A DNA stretch of 64,000 nucleotides from Botrytis cinerea B05.10 (GCF_000143535.2 NC_037318.1:372001-436000), one strand, 5' to 3'; positions 11,240-23,621 are shown, counted from the first letter of the stretch. Translations and numbers: made by a program. The notes: generated from the letters alone by a model not told the origin.

Positions 11240-13891
11240 TGCATGAGTTCTGTTGGTTCTGAACACCACCTAGGCAGAAATATTGTCTTTAACAAAAGCA
11301 GACTCTGGGTGCAAAAGCGCAATGAGAAATTAAGAAGGTTGATGAAGTGCGGTAGAAGCAGTGACTGTACAGAGTTTTGTCGGAATAGTCTTTCCGCTGG
11401 TATTGAGAGAAGATTCTATGATTCTCAGAGGCTGGTTCAAGAACCGGCTTTTCGCGGTCCTTGTTGGAAGATGGCGAAAAGTGAATATCTATTGAGCCGT
11501 ACAAATGAAAGTCGACACCACGAAGAGACCTAGATAACCAACAACAATTTGCAAATTTTAAGGATAACAAATACTTCGACATATCCAAGCGATGCTAATA
11601 AGTTCTCAATCCCTGACAAGTTTTGATCGTTGCTATCCTAACATCATCGTCATGTTATCTTCGTCGAATTAACATCTCCTATAGCGAATTCTCCCCTGCC
11701 ACTTTCATTCAAAGTACCCTTTTCGGTATCTACAACATATTCTCATAGCTTTGAATACTCATGAGCAATAGAAAGTCTAAGATCATTGCTGGCACTTAGT
11801 ACTGCAGTATGGCTTCATTGGCATGTTTACTTCCTTTGGGGACAAAACATCGAAAGAGGTCCATTGGCAGAACGAAGTCATCGTGATGTCAACTGAAGAC
11901 TTTTGAGGGCAGACTTTCTCCATCGAAAAGCCATGGATAGTAAAGTTTGGAGATGCAATATTCAGAGTTCCTGTTTGGTCATACAAGTGAAAAGAGACCG
12001 AATGTCGTATAGGCTTCGATACATCAGTCTTGAGGACAGTTCCATGCTTCTTGACTCAGGTGAGCGTTGAGAATCTCATGATAGCTCTGGCATATTGAAG
12101 TATTTGTATTCATCTTGAATCCAAACTAATAAGCCGTCGACCAGCAACCTAATCGATAGAAGACTATTATGGTCCCCGGAGTTACGAGAATCTCCTGTCC
12201 TCGCTCTCAAGGAGAAGATTCAGCTCTTCATATTTCCTGATAATATCTTGAGGCTTTCTGTGTGAATCCTGTACTTATTTGCGAGGGGGAAAATCGATTT
12301 ATACAACCTTCCAACCTTTCAGAAGATGTGAATTGTCAATGCTATGCCCTTGTCTAGAAATAGTCAATGGAGTGTGGTTGTTCTGTTGACAAGCTCACGT
12401 GCAACGTGCATATTGCTGACACATAACGCGTAGACTTTACACGACGCGTCTTCAATCCAACAGCCTTGAAGTCAAGAATCACAGACCAAACACCATAGAG
12501 TATCGAGAGCTGCTCAAACACCCCTTGACAAGCGAGTATCTGATTGTATCCGTGAGATTGATTGATGGACGGGGTCTATTGCTTTAGCCATCCAAACCTG
12601 TACAGTGTTGAGGATCGTGCGAATACTCAAATTTTAGTCATTGATGGGATGTTGGCTTCAGGATGGGATTTCTGAACCCTCAAGTAGTCACATGGAGGAG
12701 AGAGAAGCTTTCAGAAATCGTACGCCGCATAAAGAAGGTTTTTTATTAATCATAATCCTCGTTTCCCTTCAAAACTGTTTACCCATACCTAGAACAGTGG
12801 GACCTTGGTCTCTGCTAATATGTAGGCTCCTCCTTGGTTATCTGCTGGATGAAAATCCATCATAGAACAAACTTCTTGCGCTTTTATGCCCAATCTTGAC
12901 TCTGGATTCAACCACCATCTCATCATTGTTTCACGATCCACTCTCTCTGGGGAAGACATAGCGGGCATACCAGGAACGTAAGCAACTCTGCTTCGAATTC
13001 TCTGACGGATGCGTGTCTGGAAACAATATTTCTGCTCCTGAGGCTGACCCATTATTGGATTCTCCAATATCAATGACTAATGTATAAATTTCTGACAAAA
13101 GTATGTATAATGCAACGATGAGATGACTTGTTAACATCGCGGGATTATAATATCCAGTCATTGAACATTCAAGGAAGCAGTAAGGTAGACTACAGATGCC
13201 CTAGCTAGTCTCTTGGAATCCAGAAGTCCTACCCTCTAATCACCGCCCATTTGGCTACAATGTTGATTGAGGTCTCTTCTGCAACTATGTTCAGGTTGAA
13301 TCATTCGGTTACAGTCAATGACGTAGAAGTATCCGGGCTTCAGGTATTCAACATCAATAGTTTCACGTGTTGAATTTCTCGTCGGCCGGAATGAATGACT
13401 TGAAATAGCCTAATGCTTAGTTAGGCCAGTAGCTTTCCAACACCTTGCACCTTGTTCTGCTCAAAATATCCGTTTTATTAATAGTTAATTCCATCAATAA
13501 AGTAATTTTCAGACCAACGACATGCCCCAAACCATACCATGATCCTATGGAACTAAACACTAAACCAGAAAAACAAAAAAAGCACACAGCAGTTATCCGA
13601 CAAAAAATTCAAACACAATTACCCAAAAGTATTCTAGCGCACAATCTGGCAAAGATCAACCTTATCGATTGTGTCCTTAGTCTTCTCATAGAATTTGCCA
13701 TTCCTATTCCCTCACTGTCTCGCATACCATCCTGTTCAATTTCTCCATTCCACTTTCCAATATTAACTCCAACGCCCAGCCCCCCCTAAGTTAACCTTCA
13801 CCTGCATTTCTCATACATTGCTCGACTTCTTTCCAACTCCATTCAGCTCCTATGTTGGCCTCTGGAAGCTCGCTAGCTTGTACAAAACTTC
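11240..13891. other. Gene-free region of 2.6 kb
   Basis: No supportable gene. The minus-strand frame at 12789-13073 (94 residues) and the overlapping one at 12931-13161 have no motif and no splice partner that extends them. The part nearest 11240 is the promoter of the AT-hook gene or may hold a missed first exon. Confidence 0.5.
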
Positions 13892-14541
13892 TTATCTAGT
13901 TGATTTAGTCGGCCAAGTTGGTGACCGCGGGGCATGCTGCGCTCGCTCATGAAGCATTCGATTGTGTTCTCTTCCCTGACGATCAAGCGGTTCCAAGCGC
14001 GCTCGTTCGAAATCTCCCGTATTGCCCTCTGGGTGGTAGATTCCACCAACAATAGTCTTATTTGAACTAGTGATACCCCTCATCCAGCCAGGTGTGTTAT
14101 GTCTTTGGTCTGGTTCAATCATCCTGGCACGATTGGCTGGAGCAATCGGCTGAAGTACTGTTTCCAGGGGGGTTGTTTTCCGGTCGTAGTTGAAAGAAGG
14201 TTTATCTGGCGTTACGACGGGGTATTCATACAATGTATCAGGCCGATAGCCTTTATCGTTATTGACGAATCTTCGCGGCCGCTCTCGATCATCGAAGAGA
14301 GGGTATTTGGCATCTTTTGGACCTTCTTGATTTTTGTATTTGTGAGGGTATTGGGACATGTTTCTTGTGCCACCGACCGGTGCTCTGGCAATTTCTTGTA
14401 CCATCACTCTGTGTGGTATGTTGCCGCGGGGTGTGCGGTATTGCTAAGAGCTTGTTAGAAGAGGGGGAGGGTCCGTTGTAATGCAGGGTATAGACACACA
14501 AGACTATCGTGATCATGGTCGGAGTTTCTTCTTCCGCTCAT
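13892..14541 (-). CDS. Small Cys-free protein with an RNase T1-like motif, probably catalytically dead
   Basis: Two exons, 14500-14541 (14 codons) and 13892-14443, with a 56-bp intron (donor GTGTGT, branch CTAAC, acceptor CTTAG), giving 197 residues. About residue 45 the segment YPHKYKNQEG matches, with identical spacing, the strand of guanyl-specific RNase T1 that carries Tyr38, His40 and Glu46. A YPLF segment and a PDTLYEYPVV segment follow in the order of T1's later strands. However, the positions that would hold the catalytic Glu58 and Arg77 are Lys and Thr/Leu, and no His92-type motif is seen. There is no signal peptide and no cysteine, whereas secreted T1 enzymes have disulfides. The C-terminal half is Arg/His/Pro-rich and disordered. 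Inference: an intracellular RNase-fold pseudoenzyme; chance similarity remains possible. Confidence 0.6.
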
Positions 14542-15313
14542 GTTGGAATAACTTGTTAGGTTCTTGGATATTTGGTTGACTGATAGAAGACTGGTTAACT
14601 TGATAGCCTCAAGTGCTTTGACAGCTCTTGTTTACAGAGAATGACATACAGCGTGCAGTAGGTGATTTTTCTTCGGCTATTTTTGAGTTCAGGTATGAGC
14701 TATCAACAGTGTTAGTAACTTGTCGTTTTGAAAATTGAGCCTCGTCTCTGATATGCTCACGTTTGAATACAGATTTAAAGCGGCCGGGAAGTACTATTTG
14801 AATTTGAGGTGATTTTGGGTTCGAATGAATTTATCAACCAGCTGATGGAAAGAATATGTTGCTTGAGATCTAGGTCGGTTTCTGTCATTCTTTATATCTT
14901 CAAAATCCGTATTTTCAATCAAGTTATGGTACCGGCAAAGAAATACGCAGGTGAAAGTCAGCGTCTATAGTTCGACACTATTGTGAGCGTTCATCGAATC
15001 AATATCGTAAAATTCTGCTTTCTGACACAAATATAATCAAAACGACAGACAGGTAAACTTTTTACCACATTAAGGCCGAGTCTATCGAGCTCTCTCTCCC
15101 CCCAGTCACCCCCCGGCCCCCGGCCCCCTTCCCCTGCTGTTATCTACTGAGGCGTCAAACTATGTATCATGTCCGCGTCCGCTCGACTTTAGATCTTAAG
15201 CACTACAAACGCTTGTGAATGTTCGTAAATATTCTCACAATACATAACAACCATAGAAACTCAATAAATCGTTGGATACGACATCCTTACCACCGACAGC
15301 ACTCTTGTGTTCG

Positions 15314-15333
15314 CCAGAGTGTCGGTACCGCCG
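15314..15333 (+). repeat. 20-bp direct repeat, copy 1 (core GTCGGTACCGCC)
   Basis: Matches 15596-15615 in 19 of 20 positions; the single difference is in CCAGAG versus CCAGAC. The core contains the palindrome CGGTACCG, a half-site arrangement typical of dimeric regulator binding, though its function is unknown. Confidence 0.8.
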
Positions 15334-15595
15334 AGTATCTGCTCGAGAGTCGAGACTATCACCTTCAATGAACGCGAGAGACCAATATGTATATACATGG
15401 CATTGTAAATTGGTAGTCACCCAGGAATGATTGGGCGACACGGCATGTTTGTGCACATTGCCATCGTATTAATTTACCAATGTATCGGTATCGGCGTGTC
15501 GCTTTATTCATTTAATGGCTTTCTAACGAGTGTGTCATTACAGGCGACGGTGATTACAAGGACTCGGGGACGCATTATCTGGTCAGCGTAGCGTC

Positions 15596-15615
15596 CCAGA
15601 CTGTCGGTACCGCCG
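15596..15615 (+). repeat. 20-bp direct repeat, copy 2 (core GTCGGTACCGCC)
   Basis: Second copy, 282 bp downstream of the first and about 420 bp upstream of the DUF3632 start codon. A related CGGTATCGGCG string lies between them near 15486. Confidence 0.8.
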
Positions 15616-16031
15616 TACTTTCTTTTTGAACATGCATATGGTATCACTGGCCAACATTATTGGATGTCTTTACGAGTTCTATACCCTTGCATGTTAAGCT
15701 TTAACTGCAAATGATAATGCCATTGACCCTTAGCTTGAGATAAAGATGGACTGATAGATATTTCGCCAATAATTACGCATAAAGGAGGGAGGAGGTGATG
15801 TACTTCGGGTCTAATAAGCGCTCGGAATGAAGGGCTGTTTATAAATACACACCGAGCCCTTACTTTAGCGACCCCGTAATATGCAGGCATTCAATCAGAC
15901 GATGATCTAATAAGAATCTTATAAAACTCGCAATTCCTTTCTCACTATTCTATGTTCGCGTGGCGACTGATATATTCTCAAAATTATCTCTCTATTTTTG
16001 TCGCTATCCAACACGACGCCAATCAATCAAA

Positions 16032-17056
16032 ATGGATCCTACCGTTGAGACCAAGCCATGGCTTACTTTCCTCGACAAAGAAGCTTCCAATACTTCTGCC
16101 CAGGATTTCGTACCAGATGTCGCAAACATCTTGAAAAATTACCTCATATCCAAGACTGAGAACAATAATGCTTTAGAAACTGCCAAGAAAATCGACAGTT
16201 ATTCAGTACCCTCACCATACATGCACCTGAGCTCCGTGTACTGGATGATATTCGATACTGCGGCAGTCATACCTTACAATGACGCTACGCAGGAGAAGCT
16301 TCTGAATCTTCTGATTGAGATGTTAAGGCTTCCTCGGAGAAAGTTTGAGACGCAGGCTGGAGAGGTGAGTTATTGTAGCCATGCATACTTACTCGACATA
16401 GCTAATCCATTGATAGATCGCCGAAGAACGTCCTATCTATTATGAAGAATTCTTCAATATCTTCAACGAAAGCTGGAATGCGAGACATGGTAAGTTGATT
16501 TCTTATTCCATCCGTGTCGTCCTAACGTTCGACAGTGGACGAGTTGGATTTGGACACCAAAACCCAAGATGAATATACCCAAGCATGTATTGAGTGGGTC
16601 AACATTTCCGCATTTTTTGCTCGCTGTTATTCTGCCGGTCTGGAGAAAGATAGTGCTTCTGCATGCAAGTTTCCTGAAAATGATATTCCTGAAGCTTTAG
16701 AGTCGAAAGACAGCTATGTGCCCGGAATCGACACGGACTTCAGGGTTATGGTGGCGACACAATATATTGTCATTGCTGGGGATAAGATAATGAAGGTATC
16801 AGCTAAATTTTGGGAAGGGCATTCTGACGTGTGGGAGAAGAAATTGCAGGAGCTAGAGGATTGGTATGAGAATGGCTTCCCAGAAGTCATCCCTCGTTAC
16901 GAGATACCACCTGGTGAGAAAGAACTCATTGGCACAGGGGATTTAGGAATGGATGTTTTATCATCTGTGAAAGCTGCAAGCAAAAAGTTGAAGGAAATGC
17001 AAGGAGTCCTCAAGCAGGAAAGCAATGAAGACTTAGCTGAGGGAGAGGATGAATAA
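16032..17056 (+). CDS. DUF3632-family fungal protein
   Basis: Three exons, 16032-16364, 16417-16489 and 16536-17056 (donors GTGAGT and GTAAGT; acceptors GATAG and GACAG), joining in frame to 308 residues. The order of short helical motifs (SVPSPYMHLSSVYWMIFDTAA, a WVNISAFFARC helix, then a WEKKLQELEDWYENG helix) resembles the DUF3632 family of filamentous ascomycetes, whose function is unknown. No signal peptide or membrane segment; acidic Glu-rich C-terminus. The start at 16032 (MDPTVETKPW) is preceded by AAA at -3. It converges with the asparaginase gene, with 222 bp between stop codons. Confidence 0.8.
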
Positions 17057-17278
17057 GTCACGAGATGGACTTGGATCCTTGATAGAAGTAAACAACAAAT
17101 TCCTGAACCGCAATGCTTTGGCAAAGATATTTTGGGCATACTAGCGATGAGTATATATAAAAATTAATCTATTTACAAGAAATATTTGAGAAGAGGTTAG
17201 AAGCATAAAGCTAATTCCTAAATCATAAAGGTATCATTGAACATCCATCTACACCGTTTTTTTATATCTATAGAACAA

Positions 17279-18514
17279 TTAAGCAACAGCACTTCCGGCG
17301 AAAGCGTCACTGATTTCAGTAACGTTCTTCTCCAATGCCAACAAAATGCCGAGCAAAACCTTCGACTTCTGAGGGTTTAAGTATCCAGATGCGATATGCA
17401 AAGCTGTCTCACTGCTGATATCAGAGTAAGGAACTTCTCCATTTGGAGCACGAGTACTTTGAACGACGGGGATGTTCAATCTGTTGATTACATCTTCGAT
17501 GGCGTAGTTGAAGGATGTGCTTACACCTCCTGCACCAGCACCGGCAATCTAGTAGAGTTGTTAGTTTGAATGTTTCTGGTGAAGGAGAGAGGAACTTACA
17601 ACTATGCCCTTGGCACCACTAGAAACAGCATTGTAGAGGGTATCGTTATGCATATCTTGATTTGAGAACAAGATATCCACTCGAGGAATCTCGGTTACAT
17701 TCGAAATATCGTATGCAGTCTTTCCAGTGGGTTCAACTGGTGGGTAGAAGAAATAAGGAGTATTTGAGATGAGTGTACCCAAGTTACCCATCTCGATGGC
17801 TTTGAATGTGTCCATAGTATTGGCATTTGTCTTGGAAACATAGTATGCGGAGACAATACGATCATTCAGAACAACCAAAGCTCCACGACCCACAGCCTTA
17901 GGACTAACGCCCACAGTAATGGCTTCGAGAAGATTGAAAGGTCCATCTGCTGAAATGGCGGTGGAGGGACGCATAGATCCAACGATGACAACCGGCTTGC
18001 CACAGTTGACGGTAGCATCCATGAAGAAGGCGGTCTCTTCTAAAGTATCTGTACCGTGGGTAATAACTGCACCACTCATGGTATCATCATTGCAAATCAC
18101 ATCGTTGATTTGCTTTGAGAGGTCGAGAAGAATGCTGGAGGTCACATCTTCACTACCGACATTGGAGATTTGTACCCCAGCAACGTTGGAGACGTTGAGG
18201 ACTTCTGGAACAGCGTCAAGGAGAGTTAAAATCCCCACGGCACCTGCAGTATATCCCGTCGTTGCTGTGTTACTACTACTAGAGCCTGCAATTGTACCAC
18301 CTGTATTGAGTTAGTACATATTCTAAGAAATTGGCAAGCGGATTGCCATACCAGTTGCGAAAACAGTGATGTTTGGCAGGCTTGCATTCATCTGAGTGAA
18401 GTTGAGCCCATTGGAGTTGGTGAAGACAAATGGACTTGTATCACGCTGGTAAACCACTGGGGAAGCAGAAGCAAATGCTGCGAGAGCAGAAACAGACAAG
18501 AAACGTGAGAACAT
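17279..18514 (-). CDS. Secreted type II L-asparaginase
   Basis: Hydrolyses extracellular L-asparagine to aspartate and ammonia, a nitrogen-scavenging step. Exons 18352-18514, 17600-18300 and 17279-17548 give 377 residues. An N-terminal signal peptide (MFSRFLSVSALAAFASASP) is visible. The first catalytic-Thr motif is rebuilt exactly across intron 1 as FATGGTIAG; the second, with Thr-Asp-Lys-type chemistry, is seen as THGTDTLEETAFF; the third, PVVIVGSMRPSTAISADGPFNL, is complete. The second splice joins GIV to IAGAGAGGVS and the C-terminal segment PVVQSTRAPNGEVP follows, as in bacterial and fungal type II enzymes. A TATAAA lies about 73 bp upstream of the ATG and two GATA-type sites lie 150-190 bp upstream, consistent with nitrogen control. 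Confidence 0.96.
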
Positions 18515-18586
18515 GATGAATTGAAGGATGTTCTTCTGAATATGGAAGGATGAAGTACCGACTACAGAACAGGAAACCATAGTCTC

Positions 18587-18592
18587 TTTATA
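18587..18592 (-). promoter_or_regulatory. TATA box of the asparaginase gene
   Basis: TATAAA on the minus strand, about 73 bp before the start codon at 18514, implying a short 5' UTR. Confidence 0.6.
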
Positions 18593-18659
18593 CTCATCGC
18601 CGACATATCTTGATGTCTCACCGGGTGGAATTTTTCAACCTGTCGCCAAGTATTTTACA

Positions 18660-18707
18660 TGATAGCTTAGTGCATCATTGCCAGACTTAGCAACCAAGTG
18701 TTTATCT
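18660..18707. promoter_or_regulatory. Two candidate GATA-factor (AreA-type) sites upstream of asparaginase
   Basis: TGATAG on + at 18660-18665 and AGATAA on - at 18702-18707 both fit the HGATAR consensus of fungal nitrogen regulators. Paired sites within about 50 bp in the promoter of a nitrogen-scavenging enzyme are plausible, but six-base sites are frequent by chance. Confidence 0.4.
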
Positions 18708-20773
18708 CCATCAAACTAATCTTCCAATGCCAATAATATTATCAAATCATGCGTCCGACGATTATCCACACGGTATCGCCTGGGATACGAATTGACTCCC
18801 GGTCGTGAAGAAAAAGGCTCATTGTATAAATCGTGGGGTTGGTACCTGATGTTCAGAGAAAACGAAGGGGGAGTGGGACAGTGGGATGCGGGTAGATAGT
18901 CTAGTGACTAGCGGAGAGGGGCATCTTCAGGGGATAAGCCAACACCTCACTCAACTACCGACGAATAACCTTGCCAAGTCACTCTTCCCTATCGGATCTC
19001 GGACGCTCCTAAAATATCCGGCGCACGATCCAACAACCATGATGATGGGCGGGGCGGTAATTGTCGTCAACCTTGATATCCAGGCTCGCCAGGCTGTTGT
19101 TTACTGTTGTTCGTTGCACGCATTGATCTCGCTTCTTCGACGGTGTATTACGATCAGACCGATCATCCAAACTTTAGATCTGGGGATGAGGGAAAACAAC
19201 GGGAAGATTTCCGATACTCTTTTTTTTACATCGGCAGACCTGTCGGTGTTCCAATTGAATTTCCCAGACGTTATCGGCGTCTTATCATTTTGAGAAAACA
19301 GCCATAATTAAGGTCCTGTTCTTCCCCATGAGCTTCAATGGAGAACCCGGAACGGTTAGATAACGCATAGCTTGGTCGTATCCTTATCGAGATTGATAAC
19401 CATTTTGTGAGGAATTCGAAGTCCTATCATGATACCAGTGAAATAGCAATAACAATCAGTTCATTATTGGACTGAAAGTGGGAGTGGGAGAATGAAGTTC
19501 TTATCGTGCCAATAACGTAGCTGGCTTGGGGGGGTTAACGACGGAGCTAGATAAAGAAATATAAGCCACCTTGTGAACTATATGAGATTGTAAATACCTC
19601 ATCCTTACATCCAAGGTTGATGCTGATGAAGTGTTGAAGCTTCAATTTATATTATGTAATGCCGCTCTCAAGACTCGGTATCTAAGATGCTTCTAGACAA
19701 ATTCAAGAATCTGCCAATTGTTAGCCCAATTGGAACAGGCTAGGCAATATAAATAACGATAATCAATGAGGCTACACTACTCATGATTCGTAAGTAGGTT
19801 TGTCTTGGCCGAGAAAAAAATCTTTTGAGCGAGGAAGCCTCAGAGAAGAGTAGGGTTTTGAGCAGTCGAACAGTTCCGAGACGTCTTTTCTTTTCAACCC
19901 GCGTACAAGTCTGAAATGTCAAGCTTCACACTTGATGGTAAGAGTTGGATGTGCGGCGCAGTCCATTCCGTAAGAATTTGAGCTGTGCTGGTGGCATCTA
20001 TTGTCAGCCCAAGCCTCGCTGTTTGAGTTCTCGATTCAACATAATGCAGCTGTTTGCTTTGGTGATTTCGTGTTTTCGTGTTTTCGCATGTATTGGCGAA
20101 TGTGCACACAGTTATTCATTTGTTTTTGCACTTGCTGGAACAATTTGGTTTATTGTTTTTCGGATGTATAAAGATAGTGATGAAAGGGATATCAGAAATG
20201 AAGAGGGTGATGGCATGTTGTTGAGGAAAGTTGTTGATATTGGTTGGATTAGTCATCCTTGTACCACCCCGGCGACGACATTGAAAGCTCATTGAGGAAA
20301 GATGCTACGTGGTTTAAACATGAAATCGCCATCGCCATACGGGATTCTTGATTGGGAGTTTTTTACTATTGGTACAATGACTGTTCCAGGGCTGTGTGTT
20401 TATCACGGTCAAAAAGCGATTGTGGGTTTGAATATATCTTTCTTGCGTCTGCAGACTTCTACCCTAGCAGATGGATGGAGAACGACCGTATGCAACCTAG
20501 TCCTTCATCAAGAATCCCAACCCTTGAGTCAAACAGCCACTCATTGATATTCCTCGTTCTTGGATTTCAATGCACTATCCTCGGTGCCTCGACTGTGATA
20601 TCATCTGCTTCCATAACTTAGGATCATTTATCGAAGAAAAGCGGACAATCCCATTTCCAGAAGCTTTATAAGTAATCTCCATCCCCGTCTCTCCGTTTCA
20701 CCTCGATACCTAATGAACAAGAATGAGTATAGAGCCCCGTGTCCAATCTCAAGAACGAACCCTTATCAATCTT
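18708..20773. other. Gene-free region
   Basis: No supportable gene. A 135-residue frame (18886-19293, +) and a frame with one hydrophobic stretch (around 20044-20295, +) have no family motif and no convincing splice partners. Confidence 0.5.
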
Positions 20774-21667
20774 CTATTTTGACGTGTATTGTTTCTTCGG
20801 GAACGCCATCTCGATTCGCGGAATTTTCACTTCCGGGTGTATCTCTTTCCACTTCTCGAAACCACTGCGAATCTCGTTGATCGTACGTTCATGGTACTTC
20901 TTCGCGATATTGTTGCAGTACTTCCACCGACTCAATCGTTGCTCTCCGAACTCTTTGAGCGTCATTACCAACTTTAACTGAGGGTATACTACAGCCGTCC
21001 TCTCGATTGTCCTCCTTCCAACCACGTAAGTAACCGATTCAACGACGGGATTGACGTAGAGGAAATGTTCGTACATATACTTCCAAAGTCCAAATCCAAA
21101 TTCTGGTGAGATAGCCAATGGCCTATATCTGGAATTGTGCGATGTAGGTAATCCGGGTGGACTAAAGCATTTTCGATCAGCTACAAAGGCGATGTAACGA
21201 GCTTGAGAGCGCAGGTTCTTCTCTGTGCTACAGCATTCGCAGATTTGTTGAAGTAAGAGGTGATTCGTACACGTGTATACAAGTGTATCCTTTATTGGGT
21301 TGTAGAACGAAGGATATGTTTCTCTACCGATCTCCGCAAACAAACAGGCGTAATCGTGAAGGTATAGTTGCTTGTAGTGCTTAAGATAAACGTCGCGAGA
21401 GTCGAGACAGGCGTAGTACAAGGCGGAGGGCTTTGGTGGTTGGAATGGCCCAAGAGGATCATGGTAGACGAGTTGTCCTTCTGGAAGCGCTTGGAACCAA
21501 ATTTCAAGCTGTACCTCTTTAGGGAAGCAAGAAAAATTTGTAAAGCACAAATCTATGAGGACTTGGGACTTTGATGAATCCATCATACACCAAGGTTGTT
21601 GTTGGTGGCTTTTCTTTGACGATGGGAAGTTCAAGGTTCGAGAATGGTATTTCGAACTATTGATCAA
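20774..21667 (-). CDS. 2EXR-domain (F-box-like) protein
   Basis: Single exon, 297 residues. About residue 47 the segment FSCFPKEVQLEIWFQALP is the opening helix of the 2EXR domain, an F-box-related module common in plant-associated ascomycetes. The following KPSALYYACLDSRDVYLKHY segment (ancestral-residue helix with a conserved Cys) and a later YVADRKCF-like strand also fit the family, whose function is unknown. The first ATG (21667) is used; an alternative start is the MMDSSKSQ Met pair about 27 residues in. There is no upstream partner exon that I can support. Confidence 0.78.
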   Translation of the reverse strand: MINSSKYHSRTLNFPSSKKSHQQQPWCMMDSSKSQVLIDLCFTNFSCFPKEVQLEIWFQALPEGQLVYHDPLGPFQPPKPSALYYACLDSRDVYLKHYKQLYLHDYACLFAEIGRETYPSFYNPIKDTLVYTCTNHLLLQQICECCSTEKNLRSQARYIAFVADRKCFSPPGLPTSHNSRYRPLAISPEFGFGLWKYMYEHFLYVNPVVESVTYVVGRRTIERTAVVYPQLKLVMTLKEFGEQRLSRWKYCNNIAKKYHERTINEIRSGFEKWKEIHPEVKIPRIEMAFPKKQYTSK

Positions 21668-23621
21668 GTGCTGTTTGATTTTGTTTAAAAAGAAACAATC
21701 TGGGCTCGGAATGGGTCTTTCCCGACTGTCATTGACCTGATATTGTTAGGGTTGCATTCACTTTGCTCAACCAATTTGCTCAACAAAGAATGTTTTCAAG
21801 AGATCCTTTGAATTTTCCTGATTTATTATTGATTAGCTAACCATCAAACCACTACCATCAGTTCAAACTTTTTTCAGAGTTTCTAGAGTCTGTGAGAATT
21901 CTCTTGCATATCGAAAACGACCATGCATTTTTTTCCATACGTAGAAGCTACATGCTTGTCTGATACTACGTGATCATATGGTTTGAATTGGATTTTGTAT
22001 TCCCCAGCAGACATACGCCCCTCCCAGGGTGTTCAAAAGGCAGGAATGGTGGACTGAATGGAATACTTTATGTTTCAAAGCAGTTCAATACTCAAAATGA
22101 ATGCAACATCTCAGTCCATTTGAAGATTGAAGATGGCACCAGAACTTTGAAGCATCTCGTGATCGGGTTGCAATCAGGGACGACCAAGAACTCTAGCTTC
22201 CCCTAATCATAAGAAGCAAACTCAGGTAGGCATTTCTATATGTGATGCTGGCAAAATCAGCGGTCTGGTAAAGTGATCTTCACCCTGGTGAATGGAATGA
22301 TTTATATTCACCTCTTGCAGTCTGATGGGAAATTCGACTGATCCAGTGTGCCAACACTTGACATCCCCTGAAAGCTACCACTGCATGTCTCACTGAACGT
22401 TGGCGCGCTTCAAGAAATTACGAAATTATTACTAAAAGTCATACAATGCCAAGAAACCGACCGCCGCACTCTTTTAGGGTTCTCTGTTCAGACTTGCAAT
22501 TTTTTGGTAATGGATTTTTCGGAGAATTATCATTTGAAGCACATGTGTTTGTATGAGATATCAGCGACCTTGGTTTAACTCATGTAAGACTTACAACTCC
22601 ATTGTCAAAAGTATTTGTCGATCGTTTCTTGTGGTCCATACTGCCGGATAAAGTTGCCGGACCTTGCAGATATGCTTATTTTTGGGATCCCATCTCGGCG
22701 GCTATTTCGAGATGCCCAGCTACCGCAAACCCCTGCTTACACCTCAACTTAGAATTCAATTGGAGAGACTTGCATTACAAGGGGATATTTCCAAGACACC
22801 ATTTTCATTAGCTCGGGTGTTTGTGACTCCATCGACTCGGTTTTCATGACCCTGGTGGAGATCTCCCCCGGGACTCGACATCGTATCTTCAGACAACCTA
22901 CGTCTCACCCCATATCCTGAATCTAATATCGAGTGGTTATTCCTCATCTAGTGATGATACGGGATCAAGCCTATCTTATCTTCAAGAATTAGTCCCCACC
23001 ACATTTGATGTGTGGAGTACTCACTTGAAAAAAATGTAAATGCTTGGCCTTTGTCTTTCATTCGTTTATACCAGTACAATAAGATCTCAAGCTGCCCACA
23101 ATGTTGAAGCCAGGATTAGATCCTAGTTTTGTCCTTCTATCGATTCATTGATCTCATTGGAGTTTGTTGTTTTAAGCTTGAGGTTGAAGCCGCCATGGCA
23201 CCAAGGTCAGCACCTCCACGTGCCAGTGTAGAGGTAGATGTTCAAGGTCTGCTTAATCTGGATAACTAATAATCTCACAACGAGCCGATAGTTGGGCCAT
23301 TTGTGGATAGCTATCGATCTTACATACAAAACAAATGCTACTTCTAGAGTATACACCCTTTCAACCCTTAATTTGAGCCCCATAATTTCAGATCCAAATT
23401 TGTGTTCCTGGTACCTTATATCCAATGGAAACATCGCTTAAATGGTTCGCGAACGCTCAGGAGTCCCAATTTGTATCCTTTGTATTATTTTCATACCATT
23501 TGGGTGATCCGCAACATCACTTAGCGTACCCAATTGCCGCTGGCTTAAGGAGGAGGTCTATCTGAAGGGCCGCAGACTTGTGTCAAGATCTCTTCTACAG
23601 TGGTGGCATGCTTATTAGTTT
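21668..23621. other. Gene-free region
   Basis: No coding region supported; short frames only. AT-rich. It is shared upstream DNA for the divergent 2EXR and Egh16-like genes. Confidence 0.5.

Larger units (their letters stand above)
14542..16031. other. Divergent intergenic region with a 20-bp direct repeat
   Basis: No coding region. It serves as upstream DNA for both the RNase T1-like gene (-) and the DUF3632 gene (+). It has C-rich tracts near 15100-15130 and two copies of a GTCGGTACCGCC-containing 20-mer (listed separately). Confidence 0.5.

Noticed and set aside
12789..13161. Two overlapping minus-strand frames, one with an RWWLNPESR segment
   Set aside because: Too short, in different frames, with no signals joining them; no family recognised.
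18886..19293. 135-residue + strand frame upstream of asparaginase
   Set aside because: No motif, odd composition, and inside likely promoter DNA.
20044..20295. Possible small membrane protein (one hydrophobic stretch)
   Set aside because: A single hydrophobic run in an isolated short frame is weak evidence; no homology cue and no promoter features.
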